Shown here: positions 22,401 to 33,045 of the stretch, in pieces
Layout: every line of letters begins with the position of its first letter
Numbering within the stretch: the first letter of the stretch is position 1
Assembly (NCBI GenBank): GCA_963969365.1
Contig: OZ017747.1
Coordinates: forward strand, 1,984,001 to 2,048,000
DNA: 64,000 nt
Direction of reading: 5' to 3'
DNA from: Asterochloris sp. CNOR1
Lineage: Eukaryota; Chlorophyta; Trebouxiophyceae; Trebouxiales; Trebouxiaceae
Translations under genes and position numbers: made by a program
Notes under the pieces: model-generated
The model's input: the letters and a program-made list of their open reading frames with translations, nothing else
Database searches by the model: none
Told to the model about the DNA's origin: nothing

Positions 22401-25400
22401 AACAGCTTGCTGCTTCTGGTGCTGTGGGGTCACCAGCAGGCAGGCAAATGCTGGAGGCCAGAGCTGCTGCTGCTTGCTCCTTGCAGCTGACTTCTGGTGC
22501 CCAGGGACACAAAGTCTGCAGCAGTCTTTTGCCAGGCCAGGACGCTGCCACCTCAGATGGCCATCAGCAGCTTTGGCATCATCCACTCTGCGTTGCATGA
22601 AACTACCATGAGCAGCTGTGCGCAAAGGCTTGAAGCTGGCGCTTTGCAGGCCCGAGCCCACCTGGCATGCACAGCATCTGAGAGGGCTTTCACAGAATAC
22701 AGGCGTGTGGGCCAGCCCCGCACCAGCTCCAGAAGGCGCCCGTGGTCTCCCGGTGCCAGCAGGAAGGCGTGCAGTACCATCTCATAGGCAGAGGGACGCA
22801 GCTCAGGGGCTTCTGTGGGGATGTGGGCAGCCAATGCAGGCAGCTGACGCTGCTGAGCAAAGGTATACACGCGCCGCTCCCAAGCTGCCGCATCGCCCTG
22901 CAGAGATGGCAAGCAGTGCTGGACACTGGTATGTGATTGTCGCTGCTAGACTGCTGCGTTACATGCTGCAACCTGCAGAGCCCCCCTCTGGGGCAGATGT
23001 GAGCAGCAAGACACCGCAGAGGCAAGGGCGCTCTGCCGGCGGGCCCTGCAGAGGGCACTGCGCTGCTGCCTGCCAACCTCCACGGGGATGGACAGCAGCC
23101 AGCTGGCACACATTATTGGCACCTAAAAAGCACCGCACTGTCAGGTGCCTGCCTGCAGGAGCTGCGGCATGAGCTAGGCGGCCCTCAAAGCACTTGGGTG
23201 CATCTCTCAATGGTCAGCCTGGGCGGTAGCCTTTGCCTGCAGGAGACATGAACTTGGCAGCAAGCGGCACACAAGCTTCCACTGACAGGTACCCACTTGC
23301 AGGAGCTTGGGCATGAGTTTGGCAGCCTCTGCGAAGCGCTCCTCTGCAATGAGGTGGTCCAGATATCGTTCAACGGTCTGTGCTCGCGTGGCCGCCCGCA
23401 GGCTGGGCTCCTTTTCAATGATGTCCAGGGCGCGCTGGAAGCGCTGGTGCTCCAGCAGCCAGGCAATACGATCGTCCCCATCGCGGGGGCGCCCCACAAT
23501 GATGTCCTGCACATGAGGAGCTGATGGAACTGGTTACTGAATCCAAACTGAAGGGTACGGCCCCCAATGTTGAATAAAGAAGTTGGGTGACTTGGCAAAG
23601 GAGCTCCACAGGAAGGATGTACTGAAAATGGCGCTTATGAGGCGGTGCCTGGCCAGTGCATTGGTCGCTGCAGCCCATGCCTGGGGTGATTGAGATGAAG
23701 CGGCACTCCAAAGTGGCCCCTTTGCCGTGAGTTGCGATAGATAGCAGGACATGACCTTCACCTGCCATCTGGCATGTGAGTCGATGAGACCACTCCCTGT
23801 GGCATGCAGCACATCCCCTTTTGCTGGCCCCAGGCAGGCCTCAACAGCAGTTCCTGCTTCCTGCCGCCTGCACATGCCCTCCAGGACTGCCAGGCCTGTG
23901 GTGGCAACCCTGCAGCAGACTCGGGCATGCCGCACATGCCTTCGGGGACACCACATAGTAGGTGGGGTCCTCTCCATCTGCCCACCAGCGCTCAAAGTCA
24001 CGCCCAGTGGGCGTGCTGGCGCCGCTGCCCACTACGCTGCTGGCGGTGTCGTTGGTGCTGGCAGCCCCCATGGAGCCTAGCTGCTGGCTGAGCATGCTGG
24101 TGCTTGGCCGCAGCCTGTGCTGTGCTGCCGTGCGGGGCCAGTAGCACGCCGCCAATGTGTAATCTGCAGGGCAGACCTACCAGTGAGATGTGGGGCAGTT
24201 GCCAGGCAGATCTTCCCCAGTTGGACTGCAAGTCTTGACCACCGCAAACGGCTACAGCAGGGATGTTCAGCACATGCAGCGCCTGCACAGCAGCTGCTGC
24301 AGGGTGCAGCCATGCTGCTGCACCTTCCATTTCCTGGCAGTCACATACCAGAAGGGTGGCAGGCGGCAAAGCTGCTGAGTGCCAGCGCGTCCGAGGCAAT
24401 CTCCTCGCCTTGCCACGTCAGAATCTTCAACAGGGGGCAGGCCTGCTCGGGCACAGGGCTGGGGTCAGCATCCCCAGCAGCAGTGTCTGCCCTAGACGAG
24501 GACCCCACTGCCGGCCGTACTGACTTTTTGGGACTGCATGCAGAGGTGGGGGACCCTGGCGGTTGGCGACCCTCGACGGTTTGTGGTGCGCCCTGGCCCT
24601 GTGACGGGGAGTCTGGCGGATTCTGCGGGGCCACAGCCTCTGCATCTGGGGGGGACCTCACGCGCAGCTCAGGCAGGTGGGCAGGCCCCAGGACAGAGGG
24701 GCTGGGGGCAGCCTGCTGGGGCTCAGCCATCGAGTCAGCAGCACCAGCACCGAGGGTCAGTGCTGATGCTGCTGGCAGAGTGGCGTGCCCAGCAGCCGTG
24801 GCTGCAGACGTTCCGGCATTGTGCTGGCTGTGCGGCGGCCTTGACGGGGTGGAGGCTGCGCTGCCGGCAGCATTGTCCTGGGTCACAGAGGGGCCAGCAC
24901 CTGTGGGCCGGTGCTCACCATGCCAGGCTGACCCGGCATAGGCAAGGACGGCGATGTCGCTGCCAAAGGGCGCAACTCCCTGCAGAAGGAAAGGTGCACC
25001 TGGCTGCAGGGCAGGCTGGATCTGATACTGTCCTGGATGGAGTCGATGAAGGAGCGACCTCACGTCTGCAATCAGGCTGGTGATGCCAGTTGCATGACAC
25101 AGTTCAGTACCGGGCACGGTGAGACTCAGGGCCACTGCAAGAGAGCAGTCCCCTCACCATGACAAGGCCCTCCAGCTGGAGGGAGGCGAGCACTTCAACC
25201 TTCCTCAGGGCCTCAGGATCTTTCACATTGGGCTTGCGCACCCGTGCCACCTGCAACATGATCAGAACTATACAGAGGGGCCCTTGCACAGAGCTTCCTG
25301 GCCATCTTCATGTTGCACCATGCAGTCAGGCTGACCTCGGTGGCTGACGCAGCCTGGCAGGCTCTGCCAGCCAGCAACAATCTCAGATGCTGCCGCAAAG

Positions 25401-27043
25401 CGGTGCTGCACTGTGAGTGGCCACTGTGGCAGCTGCGCCTGTGGCAGCCGGGACTGCAGCAGGCACGCTAGGGGGCTGACTGCCCCACCTGAACCATGCA
25501 GGACCAGCCAATGTAGAGCAGCTTGTCACTCTCCCAGAACAGGCTGCAGGCAGTCTGTGAGTCTCCTGCCCTGCACGTTACACAAGCATGAGCCTCAGAA
25601 ACTGCCGCCAGTACTGGTGCATGTTGGGCCCGCGCTGCAGCGCTTGCTTGAGGCCCAGAGCCTGCCCGAGGGGTGGAGCTGATGCAATGCATCAAGGCAG
25701 GGGTGTGCCGGGCAGCAAGCCCCATCAAATCACCTGGGTCTTGGCCGCTCCACAAAGCCAATCCTGCAGTGGACTGCAACATCATACACCTGCACATCAC
25801 CAGCACCTGAATTTGCCCTCTGCAACTCTGCCTCAGCAGTTGCAAGCTGCATCTCCAGAGGCAGCCCCACCTTGACGCCCAGGTTGTTTGCCCAGGCCAC
25901 CAGCGAGTCGGCCCAGCGAACACGTGAGATGGGCCCTTCTCCCGAGTGTATGAGGTTGTCTCTGGCGCCCAGCCATCCCTGTAAGGGGCCAAGGCACCAT
26001 GCACACCAGAATCATCAGGCATCATCCAGGCAGTGAGCTTCAAGCCCTTGGCATGACAGGGCCGCTCACCCTGGAGTTGAGCAGCAGGTGGCCTGCCTGC
26101 CCTCCTGCAAAAAACTCTCGTGTCTTCCTGGTGCCATACCGGGGATCCAGAGCAATGCTCTGCAGCAGCAGCGGGGTGTTGCTGTTACCACCACAGACAG
26201 GGAAGGGGCGGCCACCCATTGCATTGCTCTACAGCAGCAGGGTTCCCTTGTCAATGCAGATGCAGCTGAAGCCGCAAGCATGGCAGATGCTAAGAAGTGT
26301 AGCAGAGAGACAAGCTGCCCACCAGGATGGGCTTGCTGTACTTGAAGGTGAAGACCTCCTTAGTATACAGACTGTGCACCTGCAGGAGGCAAGGGAACAC
26401 ATCTCAAAAAGCCATGTGCATCTGCAGCAGGCACTGAGCACGTCACAGGAGTACATGTGGTGGCGCGAGGGTCAGCATGTGGAGCCCTGCCATGCCGGTC
26501 ATGTTGGGGCAGCCCAGCTCAGCAGCTCACCACTACTGTGCAGTCCTCTGAGCAGCTGGCCACAAACTCAACTGTCTCGTCAAAGCTGAGATCATGGACA
26601 GCACCCTTGTGAACGTTGAACTGGTTCACCTGCACCAGCCAGGGGAATATGATGCAGCAGTGGCACGTTAGCCAGAGCCATTGAGTGGCAGCCTGCAATG
26701 ACCTTTGTAACGGACAATGCATGAACAGCCTTGGCGATCCACTGGGCTTTACCTTGTCACCGCTGTAGTCCAGAATGCAGACTGTCCCATTCTTGGTGCC
26801 CAATGCCAGCAGCTTATCTGACACACATAGACATGTTGCTGCATCCTCTGCGAGCAGGGAGTCTGTATCTGCATCTGATCCCAGGCGATGGTATTTGAGA
26901 CGGGGCTCATGCTCCTCCAACAGATTGCCTGCCTGACTGGCAGGCTGATCGGTGCCAACATCTGAGAAGCAATCCTGTGCACCTTGCTGTGCAGCATCCT
27001 CATGCTCATCCCTGCTGGGATCTCCATTGTGCTGAGGATGCAT
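19458..27043 (-). CDS. VPS41: Vacuolar protein sorting 41 (HOPS complex subunit)
   Basis: VPS41 is the HOPS tethering subunit for fusion with the vacuole or late endosome. The start at 27043 reads MHPQHNGDPSRDEHEDAAQQ, an acidic N terminus. The WD-repeat part follows: LLALGTKNGTVCILDYSGDK, KGAVHDLSFDETVEFVASCS, LYTKEVFTFKYSKPIL, ALDPRYGTRKTREFFAGGQA with GHLLLNSR, and SLVAWANNLGVKV (about 25905-25870). After a long Pro/Ala/Ser-rich insertion (about 24950-24400) come the helical repeats: RIAWLLEHQRFQRALDIIEK, YLDHLIAEERFAEAAKLMPK, LPALAAHIPTEAPELR, HYEMALAIYLEQREAAVFDF and ALHLIIEQLNNIP. The C-terminal part reads NPLRLIRRIPEGMAIARLRD and SLREGCNTILHTDCVLLAQ. The Cys/His-rich RING-H2 end of canonical VPS41 was not found; the last exon is RLYSEVRRSMHTFF followed by low-complexity sequence. 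Several of its introns hold splice-junction echoes. Confidence 0.85.
20918..21087. repeat. Echo of an exon end in VPS41 (ALHLIIEQ)
   Basis: The exon ends at 21043 with ALHLIIEQLNNIPQ. A copy 124 bp further into the intron (20937-20963 against 21061-21087) reads KALHLVTEQLFRVPG on the same strand; 24 of 27 bases agree over the core. Confidence 0.7.
21496..21600. repeat. Echo of an exon end and donor in VPS41 (AADFADLQ)
   Basis: The real exon ends at 21574 reading AAADFADLQ then GTGAG. A copy ending at 21501 reads VAANFTDQQ then GTGGG on the same strand, 73 bp into the intron. It keeps both the reading frame and a GT donor. Confidence 0.65.
23153..23332. repeat. Three-copy array of an exon end and donor in VPS41 (KLMPKLLQ)
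   Basis: The real border is at 23297 (AAKLMPKLLQ then GTGGG). Degraded copies end at 23237 (SSCLLQ-like, then GCAAAG) and 23153 (LMPQLLQ-like, then GCAGGC), spaced 61 and 83 bp. Both copies have a GC where the real site has GT. Confidence 0.7.
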
Positions 27044-27591
27044 GGCACAAACCTTTCATGAGGTGCAGGAACATTCTGTCATGGCTGAAGGCATGGCACT
27101 TCTGAGGCGCCCGTTGACCTCAGATCTCGTCAGTTGGCTATTGCATGAGCACTGAGCCCATTGGAAGGAAAGTCAGGAGTGGGACACATCAAAACTGGTA
27201 CAAGTAATGTGTAGGTTTACATGGAGAAGGAGATGTGGTCTGCTACATTAGGTGCACAGAATCGACACATGCCTGCAGTCGCTGCAGCAGGCTGATCACT
27301 AGCACAGAGGTGCGTGACATGAGCCCGTGAGGGTAGCAGCCTCTTTTTGCCCGATGCCGGCAGATCCAGGCTGCAGAAGGCTTGCTTCGGCATGCTGGCC
27401 ACCTCAGGTAGGCTTGTTACATTGCCAATGCTTGGACAACATGTGGGCCTCACAATGCAGGGCCTGACAGGCAGTGCACATGAAGCTGTAGCACCTGTCA
27501 GGACCACTGCTGCAAGACACGCTATGGCGAAGCATCCACTGCTCTGTCTGAAAGCAGCTCAAGTGGCTCACAGATTTCACTGACTGCATAG
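27044..27591. promoter_or_regulatory. Divergent upstream region of VPS41 and the CLC gene
   Basis: Just under 550 bp between the two proposed start codons. No repeat, RNA gene or further coding exon was recognised in it. Confidence 0.4.
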
Positions 27592-30500
27592 GTGTTTCAT
27601 TGGCAAGGCTGTCCAATTCTGAAGCACAGGCAGACCTGCTGGTCCAGCAGAATACATGCAGGCTTTCACAGACAGGCTGTCTGCCACTCAGCTTCGCCAG
27701 ACAGGAGACTGAGGCGCCGCTCAAGTCTTTGCCATGCACGACGGGGTGAGAGGCCTACCCTCCAGCCCAGAGCTGCTGCCTGTCTGTTGAAGCACGAGCA
27801 CTGTCACACTGCTGCCTGTCTGGCATCACCAGACATGCCTGCCTGCCCACTGCCTGCAGATGCAAAGCCTGGCAGCCCCACAGCAGCAGACATTGATGAC
27901 AGCCTGGACGGGCCCCCCGACACCATCACCCTCTATGATGAGCCTGAGGCTGCCACGCTGCTGGTGGCATGTGGGGTGGGCCTGGCTACAGGCGTGGGGG
28001 TGGTGCTCTTCAACAACGTGATTCATGTCATCCGGCACCTCGCCTGGTCCACCACACCGCTGGAGGCTACCTATTGGGGCCAGTGGGCCAGGTGGGAGGC
28101 TGTTCGTGCAGCTGGGTCGGGTCCTGGCAAGCAGCTGTTGCCGTGCTATCCCTGGAAACCTGCCTGGCAGCTCAGGTGCTGGTGCAGCAGCTGTGCTGCT
28201 TAGTCCTCCCCGGCGGGCTGTGCCCCGCAGCCCAGATGTGCTCGGGGGCCAGACCGTGCTACCTCTTCTGCCAGCCAGAATTGCCCTCTGCTGATGTGCT
28301 CTGCAGACTCGCAGAGCGCTGCTCTTCTGTCCTGCCTGCAGGGAGCTTCCCCCTGCCGCCTGGTCCACCCTGGTCCTGCCCCCCACGTTGGGTGGGGTGG
28401 CAGTGGGTGTCCTGAAGTTGCTGGCCGGCGGCTTTGACAGCAAGGGCCATGACGATGTGGGGTCCAACCCAGCACCCCCGCTGGTGAACAAGGTCCAGGA
28501 TGAGCTGGCTCAGTTCCGGCGCCTCATCACTGGCAGGGTGGGCAAAGTTTTGCTAGAATGGCATGACGGATGCATGGCTGGACTGAGGCACTGAACTGGC
28601 TCTGTTTGGGTCTGCAAGCTCAAATGGTTGCTGTATGGTGGGCACTGTCCTGAGGTCATCCTGCCTTTCGTGACGCTTCTGGGCATCTTTCAACGCTCAA
28701 GGCCAACACATTGCATGTCGCACATTGCCGACTGCAAGATTTCATTCTGCACTGCTCCTCAGGTGGAGGACGCTGTTGACAAAGCAGCCAAGGAGGAGCT
28801 GATGAAGGCCCCGGACGAGCAACGCAGCAGCCAGGCACAGGCCAGCACCAGCTCCAGGGCTGGCCCTGATGGGGATCCTAGAGATGCTGCAGGTGAGGTG
28901 CTGCTGCCAGCCCACAGTGCTGCCACCCCACCCTGCGGCCAACTCAGCTTCAGCCAGCAGGCCAGCGGGTACCCTGGGATGCTGCAGGTGACGTTTGGGG
29001 CCTGCATCATTGTGCCTGCAGCAGCCATGTGCGGGCAAGTGCAACCGGCGCCCTGCAGATCTGGCAGAGACCCTCCAGGTCGGGCCCCTTGCCTGGAGGT
29101 CAGGGGTGTGCCAGTTGGCTGTCACTGCTGTAGGTCTTTGCAGCGGCTACAAAGCGGGCCAGCACAAGCGCTTAAAAGTCTAGTGGCTGCGTCTGAGTGC
29201 AGCAGTGCCGTGCAGAGGTGAGGGCACAGGGTTTAATGTGTGCTCTGCTGCTGCAAGTGAAGTGCATGTGTGGGGGGTGCGTGGCTGTGCATGGTTGCCT
29301 GGTGCTGCCGCAGAGGCGTTCAGCTGCTCAGTGCACCAAAGCTGATTGTGCTGCTGACACGGCATGGCTTCATCTGACCGTCTATGGTGTCCAGCATGCT
29401 GTGCATCAGCAAGCTGGCTGGTGCTGTCCGCAGAAGTGGAGCAGATACAAAAGCGCCAGCACCCAGTGCTCACATTCAGACGGCGGGCACGCGCGGCCAT
29501 GCAGCCAGTGCTGAAGGCCACTGCAGCTGCCATCACACTAGGCTCTGGCGCCTCACTGGGGCCTGAAGGTGTGCAATCTGCCTTGGGCTGTGGGACAGAT
29601 CTCCTCAGCAATATCTGGCCAGTCTGAGTCCTCTTGAGACCATGCTGGGCCGAAGCACTTTTGTTTGGACTAATGATAAGTAGGTTGCCACCCGCATTGC
29701 AAGCGTCAGCACCAGACCCGCTTCATCTGCTGCAATGATGTTGCACGCTTTCGCTCATTGAGGGTCTGCCCTCTGCCTTGTGTGGTGAGAGGGGCAGTGC
29801 CTGACCTCCTCACAACAGCAAGTACTGTGATGCCAGCACCAGGGGAACGGTCACATGCCGTCTAACCCCTTGCTTCCATCATCCCCAGGCCCCAGTGTGG
29901 AGATTGGCAGGGCCACGGCCAAGGGCCTGGGCATGCTGCTGAAGAGCAAGCAGCGCCGCATGCTGGCCCTGACAGCAGCAGGAGCAGGGGCAGGTCAGAT
30001 TCAGTTGGAACCTCATGCGCGGCTGGCCCTGCCCAGTATTATATGAGCTGCATGAGAGTGGCCCTCATGCAGACCACCTCACAACGCCATGCTTGCTCAT
30101 CACTAGATGCATTGCCATGCTCTGCCCATCTTCGGAGCCCTGTAGGCTCAGCATCAGGCCCTTCGCCATTCTGATGCCCCCACCTGCTGTCCCATCCTTG
30201 CCATTGAGATCCTCCCGCTATCGAAAAAGCTTGCCCTCTGTTGCAGGGGTTGCCGGTAGCTGTCAGTCTGTCCGCTGGCAGTTGTGAGCGCACCTATCTT
30301 GATCCTTGCAACACCTGCTGCAGGGCTCTCGGCTGGCTTCAATGCACCCATCTCGGGCGTCTTCTTTGCAGTTGAGACCCTTCTGCTTACTGAAAAGGAC
30401 TATGACAGCCGCGGCGATAGCACTCCTGGCCTGACCATCGCCATGGTTCTCCTGGCCTCAGTCCTGGCTGCCACCGCCAGCCAGGCGGGGCTAGGGTCCA

Positions 30501-32661
30501 CCCCTTCTGTCCGCGTCCCAGACTATGAGCTAGTCACCCCTTTGGAGCTGCCGCTGATCCTGGTATTTGGGGCCTGCTGCGGCCTGGTGTCGGCCAGCTG
30601 CACCTACAGCAACAAGGTGAGGTTGCATCCTGTTGCCTGCCAGCTGGACGCACAGCAACAGGGTCATGTGACCCTTGCATTTGGGGGCTGCCATGAGCGA
30701 CCCAGCCTCTGCCAGCTGCGCTGCCCAAGCCAGCCACTGTGACTGATGTTGGTACTTCAGACCTGCTGCGGCTCACTTCAGAGGCTGGCTTGCTGCTGTT
30801 GAGACTGCGCACTCCTGCCCCGTCCTTCTGGGGCAGGCCTGACCCCCGGCATGTTGCTTCAATAGCGCTGTCTGGTGCGGCACACCTGGCAACATGCTGG
30901 CAGCCTGCGCAGACCATGGCACATGTCCCCAGCTACATGATCTGCACTGCTGCCTGCTCTATGCTGTTGCCCAAAAGACTGCAAGACCCACGCCAGGTGA
31001 CAAGTTCACCCGCCGGAGCTGCCTGCACTCACCCGAGACAGGCAGAGCAACCTGAGCATATGTGCTGCTGCCTGCCCCTACGGATGACATCAGAGGCCTT
31101 CAGCCACCTGTGGACTGAAGGGGAGGGCCATATCCCAGATCACCTGCCCCAGCTTGCCTGCACGCCCAAGTCCTGCGCTGCATTGCCCCGCAGACTGTGT
31201 CCGAGGCCTTCAGCCAAGTGCGTCGCAATGTCGCCTTGGAGACAGCCATGCCTGCCCTCGGGGGCCTGTTCACAGGCATCGTCGCTCTGCGCTACCCCGA
31301 GGTCCTGTACCAGGGCTTTGGCAATGTCAATGCGATCCTTCAAAACAAAGCCAACTACGCGCCCTGGCTGCTGCTCCAGATCCTGGGCATGAAGATCATC
31401 TGCACCTCGGTCTGCCGAGGCTCGGGGCTGGTGGGGGGAATCTATGCCCCCTCCATCTTTATGGGTGAGTTTCTTTTCAGATGTTTGACATGATCTGTCG
31501 ATTCAGCGTCTCTTGGTGGCAGCAGTCGCAAAGCCACTCCTCTTGCTTGCAGCAGGCGGATATCCACTGCGCTGTGTGCTTCTGCTTGTGGCTGCCTTCC
31601 TCAGGAGTAGAAGTGAGCTACACCTTATTATGCTGCGGCTCGGGTCGTTGCGCGGCATCTATGTGCCACACATCTTCACAGTTAAGCACGTCTTGCTAAG
31701 CTAAGCATCCTCATTTGGAACACAGCTGCTGCTTTTGGTCATGGCCCACAGTTTAGGGTGTGTATGGCTGCCGCTGAATGGCTCTGCTGGTTGCTCTGCC
31801 CTTCTCGGACATGGTAGGTCATATATAGGCCTTCCTGCTGCATGCAGAGGTCTCAGCAGATTGCAGTGGTCCTTGCCGCTGCTTCTCCAGCAAGCATGCG
31901 CTGCTCCTGCTGCAGGTGCAACCCTCGGCTCTGCATTTGGTGGCCTCTGTGCCCTGGCCCTCGGCCCGCTAGGCATCAGCGTGACGGCACCACAGGCCTA
32001 CTCCCTCATAGGAGTGGCTGCCATGCTGGCAGCCAATTGCCAGGTCCCCCTGACAGCAGTACTCCTGCTGTTTGAGCTCACCCGGGACTACTACATCCTG
32101 GTGCCCACCCTGGGAGCTGTCGGTATGAGCTACTGGGTGGCCTCCCTGCCGGCACTGACATCAGCATTTCAGCCCGCGGAAGTGATCATTACTCCCAAAA
32201 ATGGGTCTCCCAATGCTGAGGACTCTGGCTACATGGACACCTCCAGAATCACATCCCAGCTTGGCATGGGCATTGTGGGGGACTCAGACGAGCCTGACGA
32301 CCGAACCACAGTGTTCAGTGCCCAGACTGCCTCCGCTGCCACCCAGAGGCGCCAGGCAGCGTGGAAGGTGGCATCAGGGCTGCCACCAGAGCAGCCTCTG
32401 GTGCTGGCAAGCTTGGATGCAGACCCATTGGGCACTGACACCGCAAGCGTGCAGTGTGCCCTTGAGGAGAACTGTGTCCTGCTGGACCGCGACACTTCAA
32501 TGCTGGAGGCTCTCAGCATCCTCGATGAGGTGAAGCAGTCTGTTGCACTGGTCACAAACAATGATGGGAATGTTATCGGTGTTCTGACCAGGGAACGAAT
32601 AGTTCAGGCGCTGTCAACCGGCAGTGCAGAGTCGCCAGTAATGAATGGTCACAAGAAATGA
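27592..32661 (+). CDS. CLC anion channel/transporter, plant CLC-e/f type, with CBS domain
   Basis: Voltage-gated chloride channel family membrane protein. The proposed N terminus (from 27592) is rich in Arg, Ser and His, as for a plastid presequence. Membrane exons read EAATLLVACGVGLATGVGVV, AVGVLKLLAGGF, then the filter motif GSGASLGPEG (about 29540-29570) joined by an intron to PSVEIGRA, then GLSAGFNAPISGVFFAVETL (30329-30383), LELPLILVFGACCGLVSA, SEAFSQVRRNVALETAMPAL, GLVGGIYAPSIFM (ends 31464), GATLGSAFGG and YSLIGVAAMLAANCQVPLTA. The gating glutamate is present (GPEG). The second acidic position after helix H is Thr in FFAVETLLL, as in CLC-e/f relatives. A single clear CBS half, VLLDRDTSMLEALSIL and NVIGVLTRERIVQAL, ends the protein at 32661. 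In plants this subfamily sits in thylakoid or Golgi membranes; thylakoid is my inference. Confidence 0.85.
28879..28992. repeat. Possible echo of a donor in the CLC gene
   Basis: GATGCTGCAGGTGAG at the proposed exon end (28884-28898) recurs as GATGCTGCAGGTGAC about 95-98 bp later inside the intron. The match is short, so chance similarity is possible. Confidence 0.35.
31083..31220. repeat. Echo of an exon start in the CLC gene (SEAFS)
   Basis: The exon starts at 31194 with VSEAFSQVRRN. A copy 110 bp upstream in the intron reads TSEAFSHLW in frame; GAGGCCTTCAGCCA is identical in both (31203-31216 and 31093-31106). Confidence 0.7.
31410..31682. repeat. Echo of an exon end in the CLC gene (GIYAPSIFM)
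   Basis: The exon end GSGLVGGIYAPSIFM (border 31464) is echoed at 31632-31681 as LGSLRGIYVPHIFT, 217 bp further into the intron on the same strand. The echo is followed by GTTAAG where the real border has GTGAGT. Confidence 0.7.
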
Positions 32662-33045
32662 TGGTGAGGACTTGTATTCAGACCCCACTTCTCCCCTTGC
32701 TCTTACATACTCTCTTTTACTGGCCTCAGAGGCACAGACAGATGCCGTGTGCTGGCCTTTCTGAACTCAGTCTCAACACCCTTATCTGCGCCAATTATTG
32801 GACTCCTCCTTGTCTTTTGCATCCTCCCACCATGTTGAAGTCTGCAGCAAGCGCACAAAGATCACTGACTGCTGAAGGCATTTGGCCTCATCATGGTCAA
32901 AACATCAGAGCACAACTGCTACCTGAGTTGGCTGACAGCATCTCTGATCTCGTGTACATTGGCTTGCCCTTATAAGGCTGGGGCACAGTCCACCTATGGC
33001 TGGGTGCTCATGCTTGGAGGGCACATGCGACCCGCAACCCTCCAC
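32662..33045. other. Convergent 3' spacer
   Basis: Between the CLC stop and the LPA3 stop. It must hold both 3' untranslated regions. No coding exon or repeat was recognised. Confidence 0.4.

Noticed and set aside
27826-28491. 221-residue open frame on the minus strand
   Set aside because: Antisense to the first CLC exons, which are clearly coding on the plus strand.
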